From assembly GCA_017694655.1 (NCBI GenBank), contig JADIMQ010000128.1, positions 1-56,937 on the forward strand: a DNA stretch of 56,937 nt, written 5' to 3'. Shown in pieces: positions 47,238 to 56,526 of this stretch; within the stretch, counting starts at the first letter, position 1, and each line of letters opens with the position of its first letter. The notes below the pieces were generated by a model, which searched no databases, was not told the DNA's origin, and saw nothing but the letters and a program-made list of their open reading frames with translations. Made by a program: the position numbers and the translations under genes. Source of the stretch: Candidatus Cryptobacteroides merdigallinarum (GTDB lineage Bacteria; Bacteroidota; Bacteroidia; Bacteroidales; UBA932).

Positions 47238-48338
47238 TCACCGTTTTACGCTGACTTCCGATCCGTCCGCAAGATTGAGGTTCCCGGAGACTATCACGCT
47301 GTCTCCGGGGGAAAGTTCCGCCCCGCGTTCCTCGTTGGCGACCACGGCGTATTCAGCACTGTTGGCCATAAGGACGTGGACGTATGTCCACAGGGCCTTT
47401 CCTCCGGATGCCCTGAAGAGAACTTCCTGGTTGTCCCGTATCAGGACGGCGTTCTTAGGTACTACAAGCATATCAGGCACGGTACGCACTACCGTGACCT
47501 TCACGTTCATGCCGTCTACGAGGGTCCCGTCGTTCACTACCCTCGCTTTCACCGATGCCTGGCCGTTCTTGTCTATGGCAGGGTTGACTGATACTATTTT
47601 TCCGTGCAGGGTACGCGGTTCTCCGGAAAATGGCGTTACCATGGCGTCCATCCCTTTCCGGATGAAAGGATATTCAGACTCGAGAATGGTGAAGTCTACA
47701 TCGAAGCTGCTGTCGTCGATTATGGTGCAGAAAGCTTCCGTACCGCTCATGTCGTGCTCTCTCAACTTTATGTCAGCCACTTTTCCTCCGAAAGGAGCAC
47801 GGAGCACGGTGCCGGCAAGATTGAATTCTGCTTTCCTGAGGCCGTTCCATGCATCACCATAGCCGGAGCGTATCCTTGCCATCTTTTTTATATCCGCAGG
47901 GACGGATGCGGTGTCTCTTTCCGGGTAGCCGAGACCTGCAAGGACGTCGAGATAGTCAAGTTCCGCCTTTTCCAAGGCTATTCTTGCCGATTCGGTCTCC
48001 AGTTCCTGTTCCGTGGCGTCCTGGACGGCAAGTTCCGCACCTTTTTCCACCCGCTGTCCGTTTTCTACGGCTATCTCCGATATTATGCCTTGCGATTTGA
48101 AGGCCATAGAGCTCCGTGCCGCTGCGGACAGGCGTCCGTTCGCAATGAGTTCTATCTTGAAATCCTTCTTTTCAAGTCTGATTGCATCAACACTGTTTAT
48201 CTCCGGCTTGTATTTCAGCCGCGCGTTTTCCATATCTCCGCTGCCTCTGTTTCCTGTGCAGCCGGAAACAGTCATGAATATAATAGCTCCGGATACGACG
48301 TGTGTCCCGAAAAATCCTTTTATCATGTCTCGAATCAT
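47238..48338 (-). CDS. Efflux RND transporter periplasmic adaptor subunit (HlyD/MFP), lipoprotein
   Basis: Lipobox TVSGCTGN; ISEIAVENGQRVEKGAELAVQDATEQELE; TVLRAPFGGKVADIKLREHD; LVVPKNAVLIRDNQEVLFRASGGKALW. Confidence 0.9.
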   Translation of the reverse strand: MIRDMIKGFFGTHVVSGAIIFMTVSGCTGNRGSGDMENARLKYKPEINSVDAIRLEKKDFKIELIANGRLSAAARSSMAFKSQGIISEIAVENGQRVEKGAELAVQDATEQELETESARIALEKAELDYLDVLAGLGYPERDTASVPADIKKMARIRSGYGDAWNGLRKAEFNLAGTVLRAPFGGKVADIKLREHDMSGTEAFCTIIDDSSFDVDFTILESEYPFIRKGMDAMVTPFSGEPRTLHGKIVSVNPAIDKNGQASVKARVVNDGTLVDGMNVKVTVVRTVPDMLVVPKNAVLIRDNQEVLFRASGGKALWTYVHVLMANSAEYAVVANEERGAELSPGDSVIVSGNLNLADGSEVSVKR

Positions 48339-48437
48339 CGTTGGTATTGTTTTGATATCCGTTCTCTCTTATGATGCTATGTCTCAAGACTTTGTCCTGC
48401 TCCTTAGTTTGACTTGCCGAATCTTGTCGAATTCACG

Positions 48438-49976
48438 TTATTTTATCAGTTCTTCAAAATCCACTTCTATGTCTTTCCCTTCGATGAAGTCGAAGAGTGT
48501 CAGTTGTCTTATTGCGTAATAATAACTCCAATAGCTGCTCAGGTCTCCGATGTATTTCTCCGTAGCCGTGTCGCACTCGCTTTGAGCCGTGTTCAGTTCC
48601 ATAACGGAAGCAGTGCCTCGCCGGAACCTGTCCATGACCAGCGAATACCTTTCCCGGGCTACACGGCTGGCCCTCTCGGATGCCATACACTGCTGTCTCT
48701 GGCTGTTGAACTGTCCTACAGCCGTGTAGACCTGCCTGCGGTAGTCGTTTTCAGCCTGTTCTACCTGTGCCTCTACGGCCTCCGCCTGCGCTTCTGCCTC
48801 CTTTACCCTGCCGCGCCCCAGTCCCCAGTCGAAGATAGGGATGCTGAATGTGATGCCGACCACCTCCTGGTCCACAAGGTTTTTGTATGTCTCCCGGAAC
48901 GCTGCGTCGGAGTTCGACAGTCCGAATTTTGCCCTGAACGACACAGAGGCACCCCTGTCCGCCTTGGCCCTGGCTATGTCGGATTCTGCCGTCAGTGTCT
49001 TTATCTCGTTGTCGAGCCGGAAACTCGAGTTCTTTATGGCTTTCTCCATCACCATATCGTAGTCCATCCATATATCCGGAAGATGAGGTTCAGCTACCGG
49101 GATGATTTCCATCCGCTCGTCATATCCTAAAAGAGAGTTCATCTGCATCTGCGCCTCTTTTACCTTCACCGCGGTTTCGTTTATCGAAATGCTGTCGTTG
49201 AGCATGCGCAGTTCCAGCTGCAGGTATTCGTCCTTTGTCACGCTCCCGAGTACCAGGCGCTGCGCCGCTACCGAAAACATCTGCATGGTGTTCCTGTAGT
49301 TCGACACTGCCGTGTCATGCGCCTTGCGGGCGAGCATAAGGTCGAAATAGCAGGTGACGGCGTCTATCGTGACCTGCTCCATGGATTCTATGTACGCCCT
49401 TTTGGCATACTCGTACTTTTTTGGGGAAATTTTCTTTTCCCACTTGAAGCTGTTGTATGAAAGGAGCGGCTGCTCATACTCGAAAGTCACCGGCTGGGCA
49501 TACCAGGTCTTCCCGAAGTCTGCCCCGAACTGGTCTATCCTCGACAGGTCCGTATAAAGGGATACCGTACCGCCTGTAAAGGGTAGGTTCTGGACTACGG
49601 ACAATCCGAGGCTGTTCTGCATATTGTAGTTGCTGGTGTAGACGAGTTCTCCTGTCTCGTAGTTCTGGAGCTGGCGGAGCGAGCGGTCGAAAGACGCAAG
49701 GTTCCCGTACAGGTTCAGAGACGGCAGCCTGCTTGCCTTGTAGGACCTGTATGCCCAGTAGTCCGACACGAACGATGCCTTTGCCTCTATCGCCGCGACG
49801 GAGTTGCTCCGTGCCACGTCAATTACCTGCTCCAAAGTCATTTCGCTTGTCTGCTGCGCCAGTATTTCGCCGGGAAAGGTCGCCATGGATATCCACAGAG
49901 ATAGCAGCACAGCGAGCCTGTCAGCGTAAAAATTCTTCTGTTTGTTGCAGCCTTTTATTTCCGATACAGTTTTCAT
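48438..49976 (-). CDS. TolC family outer membrane efflux protein
   Basis: MTLEQVIDVARSNSVAAIEAKASF, LSVVQNLPFTGGTVSLYTDLSRI, ITFSIPIFDWGLGRGRVKEAEAQAEAVEAQVEQAENDYRRQVY. Confidence 0.92.
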   Translation of the reverse strand: MKTVSEIKGCNKQKNFYADRLAVLLSLWISMATFPGEILAQQTSEMTLEQVIDVARSNSVAAIEAKASFVSDYWAYRSYKASRLPSLNLYGNLASFDRSLRQLQNYETGELVYTSNYNMQNSLGLSVVQNLPFTGGTVSLYTDLSRIDQFGADFGKTWYAQPVTFEYEQPLLSYNSFKWEKKISPKKYEYAKRAYIESMEQVTIDAVTCYFDLMLARKAHDTAVSNYRNTMQMFSVAAQRLVLGSVTKDEYLQLELRMLNDSISINETAVKVKEAQMQMNSLLGYDERMEIIPVAEPHLPDIWMDYDMVMEKAIKNSSFRLDNEIKTLTAESDIARAKADRGASVSFRAKFGLSNSDAAFRETYKNLVDQEVVGITFSIPIFDWGLGRGRVKEAEAQAEAVEAQVEQAENDYRRQVYTAVGQFNSQRQQCMASERASRVARERYSLVMDRFRRGTASVMELNTAQSECDTATEKYIGDLSSYWSYYYAIRQLTLFDFIEGKDIEVDFEELIK

Positions 49977-50833
49977 ATCTTTTTCATGAACTTTCTTCCG
50001 TTCTTTCCGCCATCCGAAAACATTATTCTCGTCGCTATTCCGACGATATATTCTTCCGGGACAAGTCCTATATAGCGGCTGTCCTTGGAGTTCAAGACAT
50101 TGTCTCCGCCTAAGAAATACCAGTTTTCCATGAAGACATATTCCCTGAGTTCCTGACTACCGAGATACACTCTCCCTTTCCTGACTCGCGGCAGAATGCC
50201 TGTCTCGTATTCTATCATCCGTCCGTACAGTCTTACGGTATTTTTATCCATCGCGACTCTGTCACCCTTGCCCGGAATATACATCGGCCCGAAATCCTTT
50301 ATCGTCCATCCGTAATCCGCTGAAAAAGGATACGCTTTCCATATGCCTTTCATCCGTGCCAATGCCGAATCCGGGGTTTCTTTCAGTTCCTGCTGGTTAT
50401 CCTCCACTCCGAATACCATATCCCCGCACCGTCCGTTCCGGTAATATCCGTCTTCTATGGACACCGTATCCCCGGGACAGCCTATGCATCTTTTTGCATA
50501 GACATAGTTTATCCTGAACTCTATCTTCTTCCGTCCTTGTCCGTACGGATAATTGAACACAACCACATCTCCAGGTCTTATTTTCCTGAGTCCCGGCATT
50601 CTGAAACTTTCGACATCAGGACTCGAAAAATCGTATGAAGTGTATATCCTCGCGCCCATCAGCAGTTTGTTGACCAAGATGCGGTCGCCGGCCTCGAGAG
50701 TAGGGGACATCGACTCTCCTCCGATTCTGAACCGGTCGCATACGAATATCGGTAGGATGACGGCAAAGGCCGCCACGGCAGCCACCGTACAGGCCGTCGC
50801 TTTAAGTATCCTGTATATAAGCCGCTTCTTCAT
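49973..50833 (-). CDS. lepB: Signal peptidase I (S26)
   Basis: GESMSPTLEAGDRILVNKL (Ser), YAKRCIGCPGDTVSIEDG (Lys), FLGGDNVLNSKDSRYIGLVPEEYIVG; N-terminal TM. ATGA overlap with the upstream gene. Confidence 0.93.
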   Translation of the reverse strand: MKKRLIYRILKATACTVAAVAAFAVILPIFVCDRFRIGGESMSPTLEAGDRILVNKLLMGARIYTSYDFSSPDVESFRMPGLRKIRPGDVVVFNYPYGQGRKKIEFRINYVYAKRCIGCPGDTVSIEDGYYRNGRCGDMVFGVEDNQQELKETPDSALARMKGIWKAYPFSADYGWTIKDFGPMYIPGKGDRVAMDKNTVRLYGRMIEYETGILPRVRKGRVYLGSQELREYVFMENWYFLGGDNVLNSKDSRYIGLVPEEYIVGIATRIMFSDGGKNGRKFMKKI

Positions 50834-52437
50834 TCCATCCTGCCGATTTTGTCTTCTACGTTTTGCCGTAGCTTCATCATAGCCCGATTTTTGGGATTCA
50901 CCTCCATTCCGAGTATTTCCCGGCCTGTCTCCAAGGCTTCTTCCCTCCTGCCCTGACTTTCCTGAAGCTCCATCAGCAGGACCAGCGGATACAGCCTTCC
51001 CGGCACCATATAATGCGCTTTCTCCAATGCTTCTGCTGCCTTGCCGTAGTTCCCTGCCGCCGCGTGGTTTTTCCCGATGATATTCCAGAACATCGGATCC
51101 GAAGATATCGTTGTGCCTTCGTAGAGAATCCCGTTGCTTTCCATATAATTGCCGGCTTTATGCAAGGCATAGCCATAGTCGTACAGGTATCTGAAATTCC
51201 AACGCATGGCCGGATAAATCCCCTCATATTCCTCTAACGCGTCCTCGTACTGCTCCATCGAAGCCCGGTATTTTGCCGTTTCCCATATTTCCTTGTCTTT
51301 CTGCCTTTCCTTGTACCGAGGCAGACATAAGATTATAAGAGCCATGACTATGGCGGCGGCCGGAGCATTGGCCGCAATGCCGGTTCTTTCCGTTCCGGAT
51401 TCCCCGGCTGCCATTGCAAACAGCGATACGACAAGTACGGTGGTCTGCCAGACAGACATGGGATATGAGAAAAATCCGAATACGGCTGCAGCCAACAGTC
51501 CGTAACCGAAAACATTCCCGGTCTTCAAAAGAACTGTAATTGCGACTGCCGTCACTGAGACCGCGAGCATAAGCCCGATGATGCCTGTCTCCATCCCGAT
51601 TTTCAGGTATTCGTTGAAAGCGTATTCGGGACATCCTGCCACCTTTACGACAGCTTCGTTCCTGTCCGCACTCCTGAAATAAGCCTCCTGCGCTTTCCCG
51701 TATGAGCCTCCAAACGTCCCGGGACCTGTCCCGGACAACGGGGCAGCTGCTATGGCCCTTGTCTCCATGTTCCAGATATGCAGCCTCCCGAGTGCCGAAT
51801 CCTTTTTCATCATGAAAACACCGAAAGACAAAACCAGAAGCAGGACAGTCAGAGATGCTGTCGTTATCTTATGCTTTCGCAGCCAGAAGCCTGCGCGGGT
51901 CTCTTTAAGGATGCACACAAGGACTGCGGAGGCGTATGCCGCCCATCCTGCCCTGCTCATCGTGGCGGGCAATACCATCAGCCCGAGTACGGCTGTCAGG
52001 ACCGGGATGCACAATGTCCGTATCCCGGAGTGCCTGTGCTGCACGGCAAAGGCAGTCGCTGTGGCGGCGGTCATGGCTATGAAGCCTCCGTAAGGGCCGG
52101 GATTGTCAAAACTTCCTGTCAGACGGAAGAGAAAGTGACCGGACGGCATCCGGCCTAAGACCTGCATGAGACCGGAGACAGATTCAGCGCAGGACCATAT
52201 ACATAAGGACAGGAAGAGCATGGGCAGTACATATTTCCTCCCGAGACTTGCTGCAAGCCGGACTACCGTATAAAGCAGCAGATACGGAAGCATATCCTGC
52301 AGGCATGCGTCCGTCACCGGCTGTCTGTTCACAACTGCCGAAAGGCAGTACATGACAAGCAGCCCAGCCAGCAGCATGTCTACGGGACTGAGTCCGTAGG
52401 GCAAGTCAAATCTATTCCGCAACACTCGAAAGGACAT
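50830..52437 (-). CDS. O-antigen ligase/polymerase-like membrane protein with C-terminal TPR-like region
   Basis: Polytopic; RLTGSFDNPGPYGGFIAMTAATATA, GTGPGTFGGSYGKAQEAYF, AGCPEYAFNEYLKIGMETGIIGLML (Wzy_C-like); C-terminal TPR-like ...NYGKAAEALEKAHYMVPGRLYPLVLLMELQESQG.... ATG at 52437; the ORF-track start is TTG. Confidence 0.8.
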   Translation of the reverse strand: MSFRVLRNRFDLPYGLSPVDMLLAGLLVMYCLSAVVNRQPVTDACLQDMLPYLLLYTVVRLAASLGRKYVLPMLFLSLCIWSCAESVSGLMQVLGRMPSGHFLFRLTGSFDNPGPYGGFIAMTAATATAFAVQHRHSGIRTLCIPVLTAVLGLMVLPATMSRAGWAAYASAVLVCILKETRAGFWLRKHKITTASLTVLLLVLSFGVFMMKKDSALGRLHIWNMETRAIAAAPLSGTGPGTFGGSYGKAQEAYFRSADRNEAVVKVAGCPEYAFNEYLKIGMETGIIGLMLAVSVTAVAITVLLKTGNVFGYGLLAAAVFGFFSYPMSVWQTTVLVVSLFAMAAGESGTERTGIAANAPAAAIVMALIILCLPRYKERQKDKEIWETAKYRASMEQYEDALEEYEGIYPAMRWNFRYLYDYGYALHKAGNYMESNGILYEGTTISSDPMFWNIIGKNHAAAGNYGKAAEALEKAHYMVPGRLYPLVLLMELQESQGRREEALETGREILGMEVNPKNRAMMKLRQNVEDKIGRME

Positions 52438-52445
52438 ATATTCTG

Positions 52446-53492
52446 TCAAAGTAAAAAGCTCAAGTCGTAACGAACTATCCTGTCTTCAATTCTTTCATGA
52501 CAGTACAGGTACCCCGTACGATTGTCGAATGCCATATTGTCAATATTTTCAGTGACATCGATATCATACAGGAAATGTCCGTTCCAGTCGAATATGTGGA
52601 TCGACGTACCTTGATCCTTATTATATGTGCTGCTTATCGGCACTCCCTTATACGTGGCAAATATATAGTCTTGCGTCGACGTTACACCAGTGTAGTAATC
52701 TATATTGTCTTTCCATATCCTCTTGTATAGAATTGATTTCCACTTCTTGTATGCAGGATCCACGGCAAAAGAGAGTACCTGACCGGATTCGGTATCCATA
52801 ATGCAGAATTGAGGGAAAAGCAGCATGAATCCAGCCACTTTTCCAGAGCAGCCGTCATTTGCCAGAATGTTGCTTAAATGAGTGACATATTGTTTTCCAT
52901 CCGCCTGTTTAAACAAGCTGAATGTCTGAGATATGGCTCCATTGTTTTCGATTAAGTTAAAAACGAATTCATTGTCTTCAAACAGCATGACAAACTGTTC
53001 TTCATCGGGCATAGGCATCCATTCGAGAACGGTTGACGGCAAATCATACTCCCGGATAATGGAAGTATGTCCGGATTCGAGCGATTCATTTACGTCTACA
53101 ATATATGCTTTCCCCATGTCATATAAGTTAATGCCGGGAGTTTGAGAATTGCTTCCAGTCAAACGAGGATCGATCATCTCACCCGGGCCTCGTCCTTTAC
53201 GGATAAAAGCGCCGAGATAGTTGAATGTATTGATAGAATATGCCTTGAAACAATATTGCCCCGGGTCGGCAATTTGCTCCTCAATTACAAGAACAGAATC
53301 ATCTACGATCTGGAGATTGTAGCTTTGAAGGACTTCAGGAAACGAGAAGTTGAAAGCCGTATCGCGGATTTGCGATACGGTTACTTCCGGTCTGACTAAC
53401 TTTACAGGGACATTATATACAATTCCTGTCCTGCTGCAAGATGCAGTAAAAACAGCTGTCAGAAAAAATAAAATTCGCGCAATGCCTTTCAT
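52446..53492 (-). CDS. 6-bladed beta-propeller lipoprotein
   Basis: Lipobox TASCSRT; SIHIFDWNGHFLYDIDVTENIDNMAFDNRTGYLYCH blade; paralogous layout to 53750-54829 and 55456-56514. ATG at 53492. Confidence 0.8.
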   Translation of the reverse strand: MKGIARILFFLTAVFTASCSRTGIVYNVPVKLVRPEVTVSQIRDTAFNFSFPEVLQSYNLQIVDDSVLVIEEQIADPGQYCFKAYSINTFNYLGAFIRKGRGPGEMIDPRLTGSNSQTPGINLYDMGKAYIVDVNESLESGHTSIIREYDLPSTVLEWMPMPDEEQFVMLFEDNEFVFNLIENNGAISQTFSLFKQADGKQYVTHLSNILANDGCSGKVAGFMLLFPQFCIMDTESGQVLSFAVDPAYKKWKSILYKRIWKDNIDYYTGVTSTQDYIFATYKGVPISSTYNKDQGTSIHIFDWNGHFLYDIDVTENIDNMAFDNRTGYLYCHERIEDRIVRYDLSFLL

Positions 53493-53497
53493 GAAAA

Positions 53498-53749
53498 TCA
53501 ATTGCAAAATGCCACAAAATCCAGTCTGTATTTTTGGGGAGTTTCATTACAGTTTGTACAGCGAGGCATCAGGTGCTTTCCTGGATTGCCGCTTTGCGAA
53601 CACATTACCCCTAAACTTCCTGATTCTCCCCTTGCCAACGCCTCGACATTGGCATTGAACAATTCATTCATGGAGTTGCTTTCGTTTTTGACGTAAACGA
53701 AAGCAGAAACCGCTGCGGCGACCTCATGATCATGACTGTGGAAGAAATG
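53498..53749 (-). pseudogene. Start-less NVEALA-type peptide cassette (copy B), not in the ORF track
   Basis: Hand translation of the minus strand: HFFHSHDHEVAAAVSAFVYVKNESNSMNELFNANVEALARGESGSLGVMCSQSGNPGKHLMPRCTNCNETPQKYRLDFVAFCN*. No ATG/GTG/TTG before NSMNEL; highly similar at nucleotide level to 56653-56732. Confidence 0.75.
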
Positions 53750-54829
53750 CTATAGTCCCGCTTTCAGCGTATCGGTATTTACGACTGCTGCTGCACCGTT
53801 ATAATGGGTGAGATATAGTTTTTCCCCGTCAAGTGACAGCCCCGAAAACCTCCGGTCCATACTGTACCGGCACAGCAGATGCCCGTTCCAGTCCATGACA
53901 TATAGCTGGTCCGGGACATCCGTACCATCTTCCTTGAACATTTCTTCCCCGGAATACAGCGCATAAATGCAGTCATCATTAGCCTGGATGTCTACAAAGT
54001 GACGATGCGGCTTCTGCAGGTCTATTCCGTCATGGCCTTTCAGCCTGTAGGCACGGGCTTCTCCGGACTTGATGTCCAGGATGCAGAATACCGGCATGAA
54101 ATACATGCCGAATACCAGGCGGGTCCTGTCGGGTTTGATACAGTCCACGTTTGTCAGAAACGTCGATGGCGACAGCAACTGATTCTCGGTCTCCTTTTTT
54201 ACGGCATTGAACAGTCCGTATTGTCTCTGCAGTGTTCCTGATTCGAGATCATACACCTGATAATCAGGAACGCCTACAAGACCATCGGAATATCCGGACT
54301 GCATGGAATTATAGACTATTATATGATTTGAATCTGTTCTGTACAGCGACATCCATGGCTGAAGCGTAGCTTTTTCCTTGCTTTCGAAACGTATGATGCT
54401 TTCGTAAACGTCGCGATTTTCAGATAAGGATTTGGAAATATTCCATACGAAAAGCTTGGTATCCATCGGGGAATATATATCCGCATATATGTCTGTGCCG
54501 TTGATATAGGTTTCTGTCAGAGGCAAGGCTGAAAGCAACTCGTTGCCCGCTCTTCCGCGCCGGCAATATTCTCCGATCAATTCTCCGCCTATCCCTGAAA
54601 TGCTGAAAAGGTGGTCTGTCCGGGATGTGGCTATGATGATACTGTCTCTTACGATACAGTCTGCCGTCATGACACCGGACAAGGTATCTTCGCCGATAAG
54701 CAGACATTCCAGAGGACAGTCTGCTTCGATATTCGTCATCGGGAAACGGAAAAAATCCCTTTCAGCCACACGTGAACATGAAATGCAGATAATCAGTGTA
54801 AAAAGGGCAAAAGCTATAACTTTTTTCAT
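53750..54829 (-). CDS. 6-bladed beta-propeller lipoprotein
   Basis: Lipobox IICISCSR; DQLYVMDWNGHLLCRYSMDRRFSGLSLDGEKLYLTHYN blade. Confidence 0.8.
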   Translation of the reverse strand: MKKVIAFALFTLIICISCSRVAERDFFRFPMTNIEADCPLECLLIGEDTLSGVMTADCIVRDSIIIATSRTDHLFSISGIGGELIGEYCRRGRAGNELLSALPLTETYINGTDIYADIYSPMDTKLFVWNISKSLSENRDVYESIIRFESKEKATLQPWMSLYRTDSNHIIVYNSMQSGYSDGLVGVPDYQVYDLESGTLQRQYGLFNAVKKETENQLLSPSTFLTNVDCIKPDRTRLVFGMYFMPVFCILDIKSGEARAYRLKGHDGIDLQKPHRHFVDIQANDDCIYALYSGEEMFKEDGTDVPDQLYVMDWNGHLLCRYSMDRRFSGLSLDGEKLYLTHYNGAAAVVNTDTLKAGL

Positions 54830-54841
54830 AAATACAATATG

Positions 54842-55033
54842 TTAGTAGCACTGGCTTGTACTGGACATTCTATCTGAATATGGCTGTGTACATGGATATA
54901 TTTGAGGCGGACGAGTGTCATTGTTGCAATATATTCCATACCTTTGTATGCCCAAAGGGTGATACCTATAACATAATTGAGTTCCACCATCTTCAAATCG
55001 AGCTAACGCCTCGACATTTGCATTTGCATATTT
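54842..55033 (-). pseudogene. Start-less NVEALA-type peptide cassette (copy C), not in the ORF track
   Basis: Hand translation of the minus strand directly after the TAA at 55034-55036: KYANANVEALARFEDGGTQLCYRYHPLGIQRYGIYCNNDTRPPQIYPCTQPYSDRMSSTSQCY*. No start codon upstream of the motif. Confidence 0.7.
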
Positions 55034-55468
55034 TTAATAAACAACCGGTTTTGCAAGAGAGCCATTATTGTCTACAAGCCATAAATCATAGCCTCTATTA
55101 TCATATCCGAAAGGATATTCTTCCGGCGTTTCGATTATCTTGATGCCGACAGGTAGTTCAGATAGAACATCGTTGAGCTCATTTAAATAATAATCAAAAA
55201 TATAACTATAGTTTTCATCTACGAATATGCAGCACTGCATCGTAGTGTTGCATTTTTCATAAATAGTCAGGAACTCGATTACATCTGCTATGCAGGTAGA
55301 GCAGGAGGCATCCAATAAATACAATAAAGTCTTGTTTTCAGCGGATGGTATGCCAACGGATTTTCTCATAATTTTAACTCTCTTTTCGAGAGACCTTTCG
55401 TTCTCTTGTCTACTTGAGCAAGATACCAAAATGAAAAAAAAAAGTAAAAATATTCTTAGTCGTTCCAT
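55034..55468 (-). CDS. Small lipoprotein with thioredoxin-like CxxC motif
   Basis: Lipobox FILVSCSS; TLLYLLDASCSTCIADVIEFLTIYEK (CSTC) followed by a FVDENYSYIF strand pattern. ATG at 55468. Confidence 0.65.
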   Translation of the reverse strand: MERLRIFLLFFFILVSCSSRQENERSLEKRVKIMRKSVGIPSAENKTLLYLLDASCSTCIADVIEFLTIYEKCNTTMQCCIFVDENYSYIFDYYLNELNDVLSELPVGIKIIETPEEYPFGYDNRGYDLWLVDNNGSLAKPVVY

Positions 55469-56514
55469 GAAGTACAAGTCAGCTTATATAAAACCTTTAC
55501 GCCATCTTTATCATATCCGCTTGCATAAAATGTATTCTCGTCAGACGTTTCCGATATGGCATTCAGTCGCAATGGCACTATTGCCACATCGTGCAGGACA
55601 CAATCCCAGTCATATCGAAGGATGTGTGTATATGGCTTTGGCTTCTCTATAGCATTATCCTTTTGGTTTCCGACATATAAAGCATAAATATTTACATCAT
55701 CAGCGGCCAGGCTCATATATGAATATGCCCCATGATTTTTGAATGCCAGATTTTTATGATATGTTACCTTCATGTCTGTCGGACCGGTAACCTTTTTCAG
55801 ACAATTCAGGTTGAAATCGTACAACTCCATCAGAGGCTCGGCAAATGATGCAAATACTATGAGGCTGTCCCTATGATTTATCTGCATATATCCTTGGGCT
55901 ATATTGTATGTCTGGGCAAGACCATCTCTGAATTTTCTCTCGTTATAATAAAAACGAGGCTCCTTGTTGTCTATCTTCAATTGCTTGGATTCGAAGCAGT
56001 ACGGATTCATCATCAATAATTTTCCAGAATCTGTCGGATAAACGGTGATGGCTTCGAAGTTTCCCTGATATTGGCTCAAATCCTCAAGTTTATATTCTGC
56101 CCCTTCCTCTGCTAACCTGTCCATGTCTATCGATACGAACCGGCTTTTAACGAAATCATCTACGACTAACTTGTCCCCGTATAAATACGCATGACAGTTG
56201 ATTATTTCATTGGGGCCGTTCCCTTTTCTAAGACATTTTGTAATACATTCCTTTGTGTTTATATTATGGAACTCGATGAAATTGTCCGCAGAGTTTGAGT
56301 TTACCACGACAAGAATCGAATCCGCATAGACATAAAAAGAATGAGCGTGAATGAATTTCCTGGAAAAAGGGATCTCTTCATATTCCACGTCAGACACATT
56401 GTAGTCAGCAATGTCGTAATGAAAGGTTTTCACGCCTCCTGTATTATCACTATCCTGACTGCATCCTGAGATAAGCGCAGCGGCAATTGCCGCTGCAAAT
56501 AATTTACATTTCAT
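55456..56514 (-). CDS. 6-bladed beta-propeller lipoprotein
   Basis: Lipobox LISGCSQD; THILRYDWDCVLHDVAIVPLRLNAISETSDENTFYASGYD blade; same layout as the two other propeller genes. ATG at 56514. Confidence 0.78.
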   Translation of the reverse strand: MKCKLFAAAIAAALISGCSQDSDNTGGVKTFHYDIADYNVSDVEYEEIPFSRKFIHAHSFYVYADSILVVVNSNSADNFIEFHNINTKECITKCLRKGNGPNEIINCHAYLYGDKLVVDDFVKSRFVSIDMDRLAEEGAEYKLEDLSQYQGNFEAITVYPTDSGKLLMMNPYCFESKQLKIDNKEPRFYYNERKFRDGLAQTYNIAQGYMQINHRDSLIVFASFAEPLMELYDFNLNCLKKVTGPTDMKVTYHKNLAFKNHGAYSYMSLAADDVNIYALYVGNQKDNAIEKPKPYTHILRYDWDCVLHDVAIVPLRLNAISETSDENTFYASGYDKDGVKVLYKLTCTSWND

Positions 56515-56526
56515 AAGTTCCTGCAA

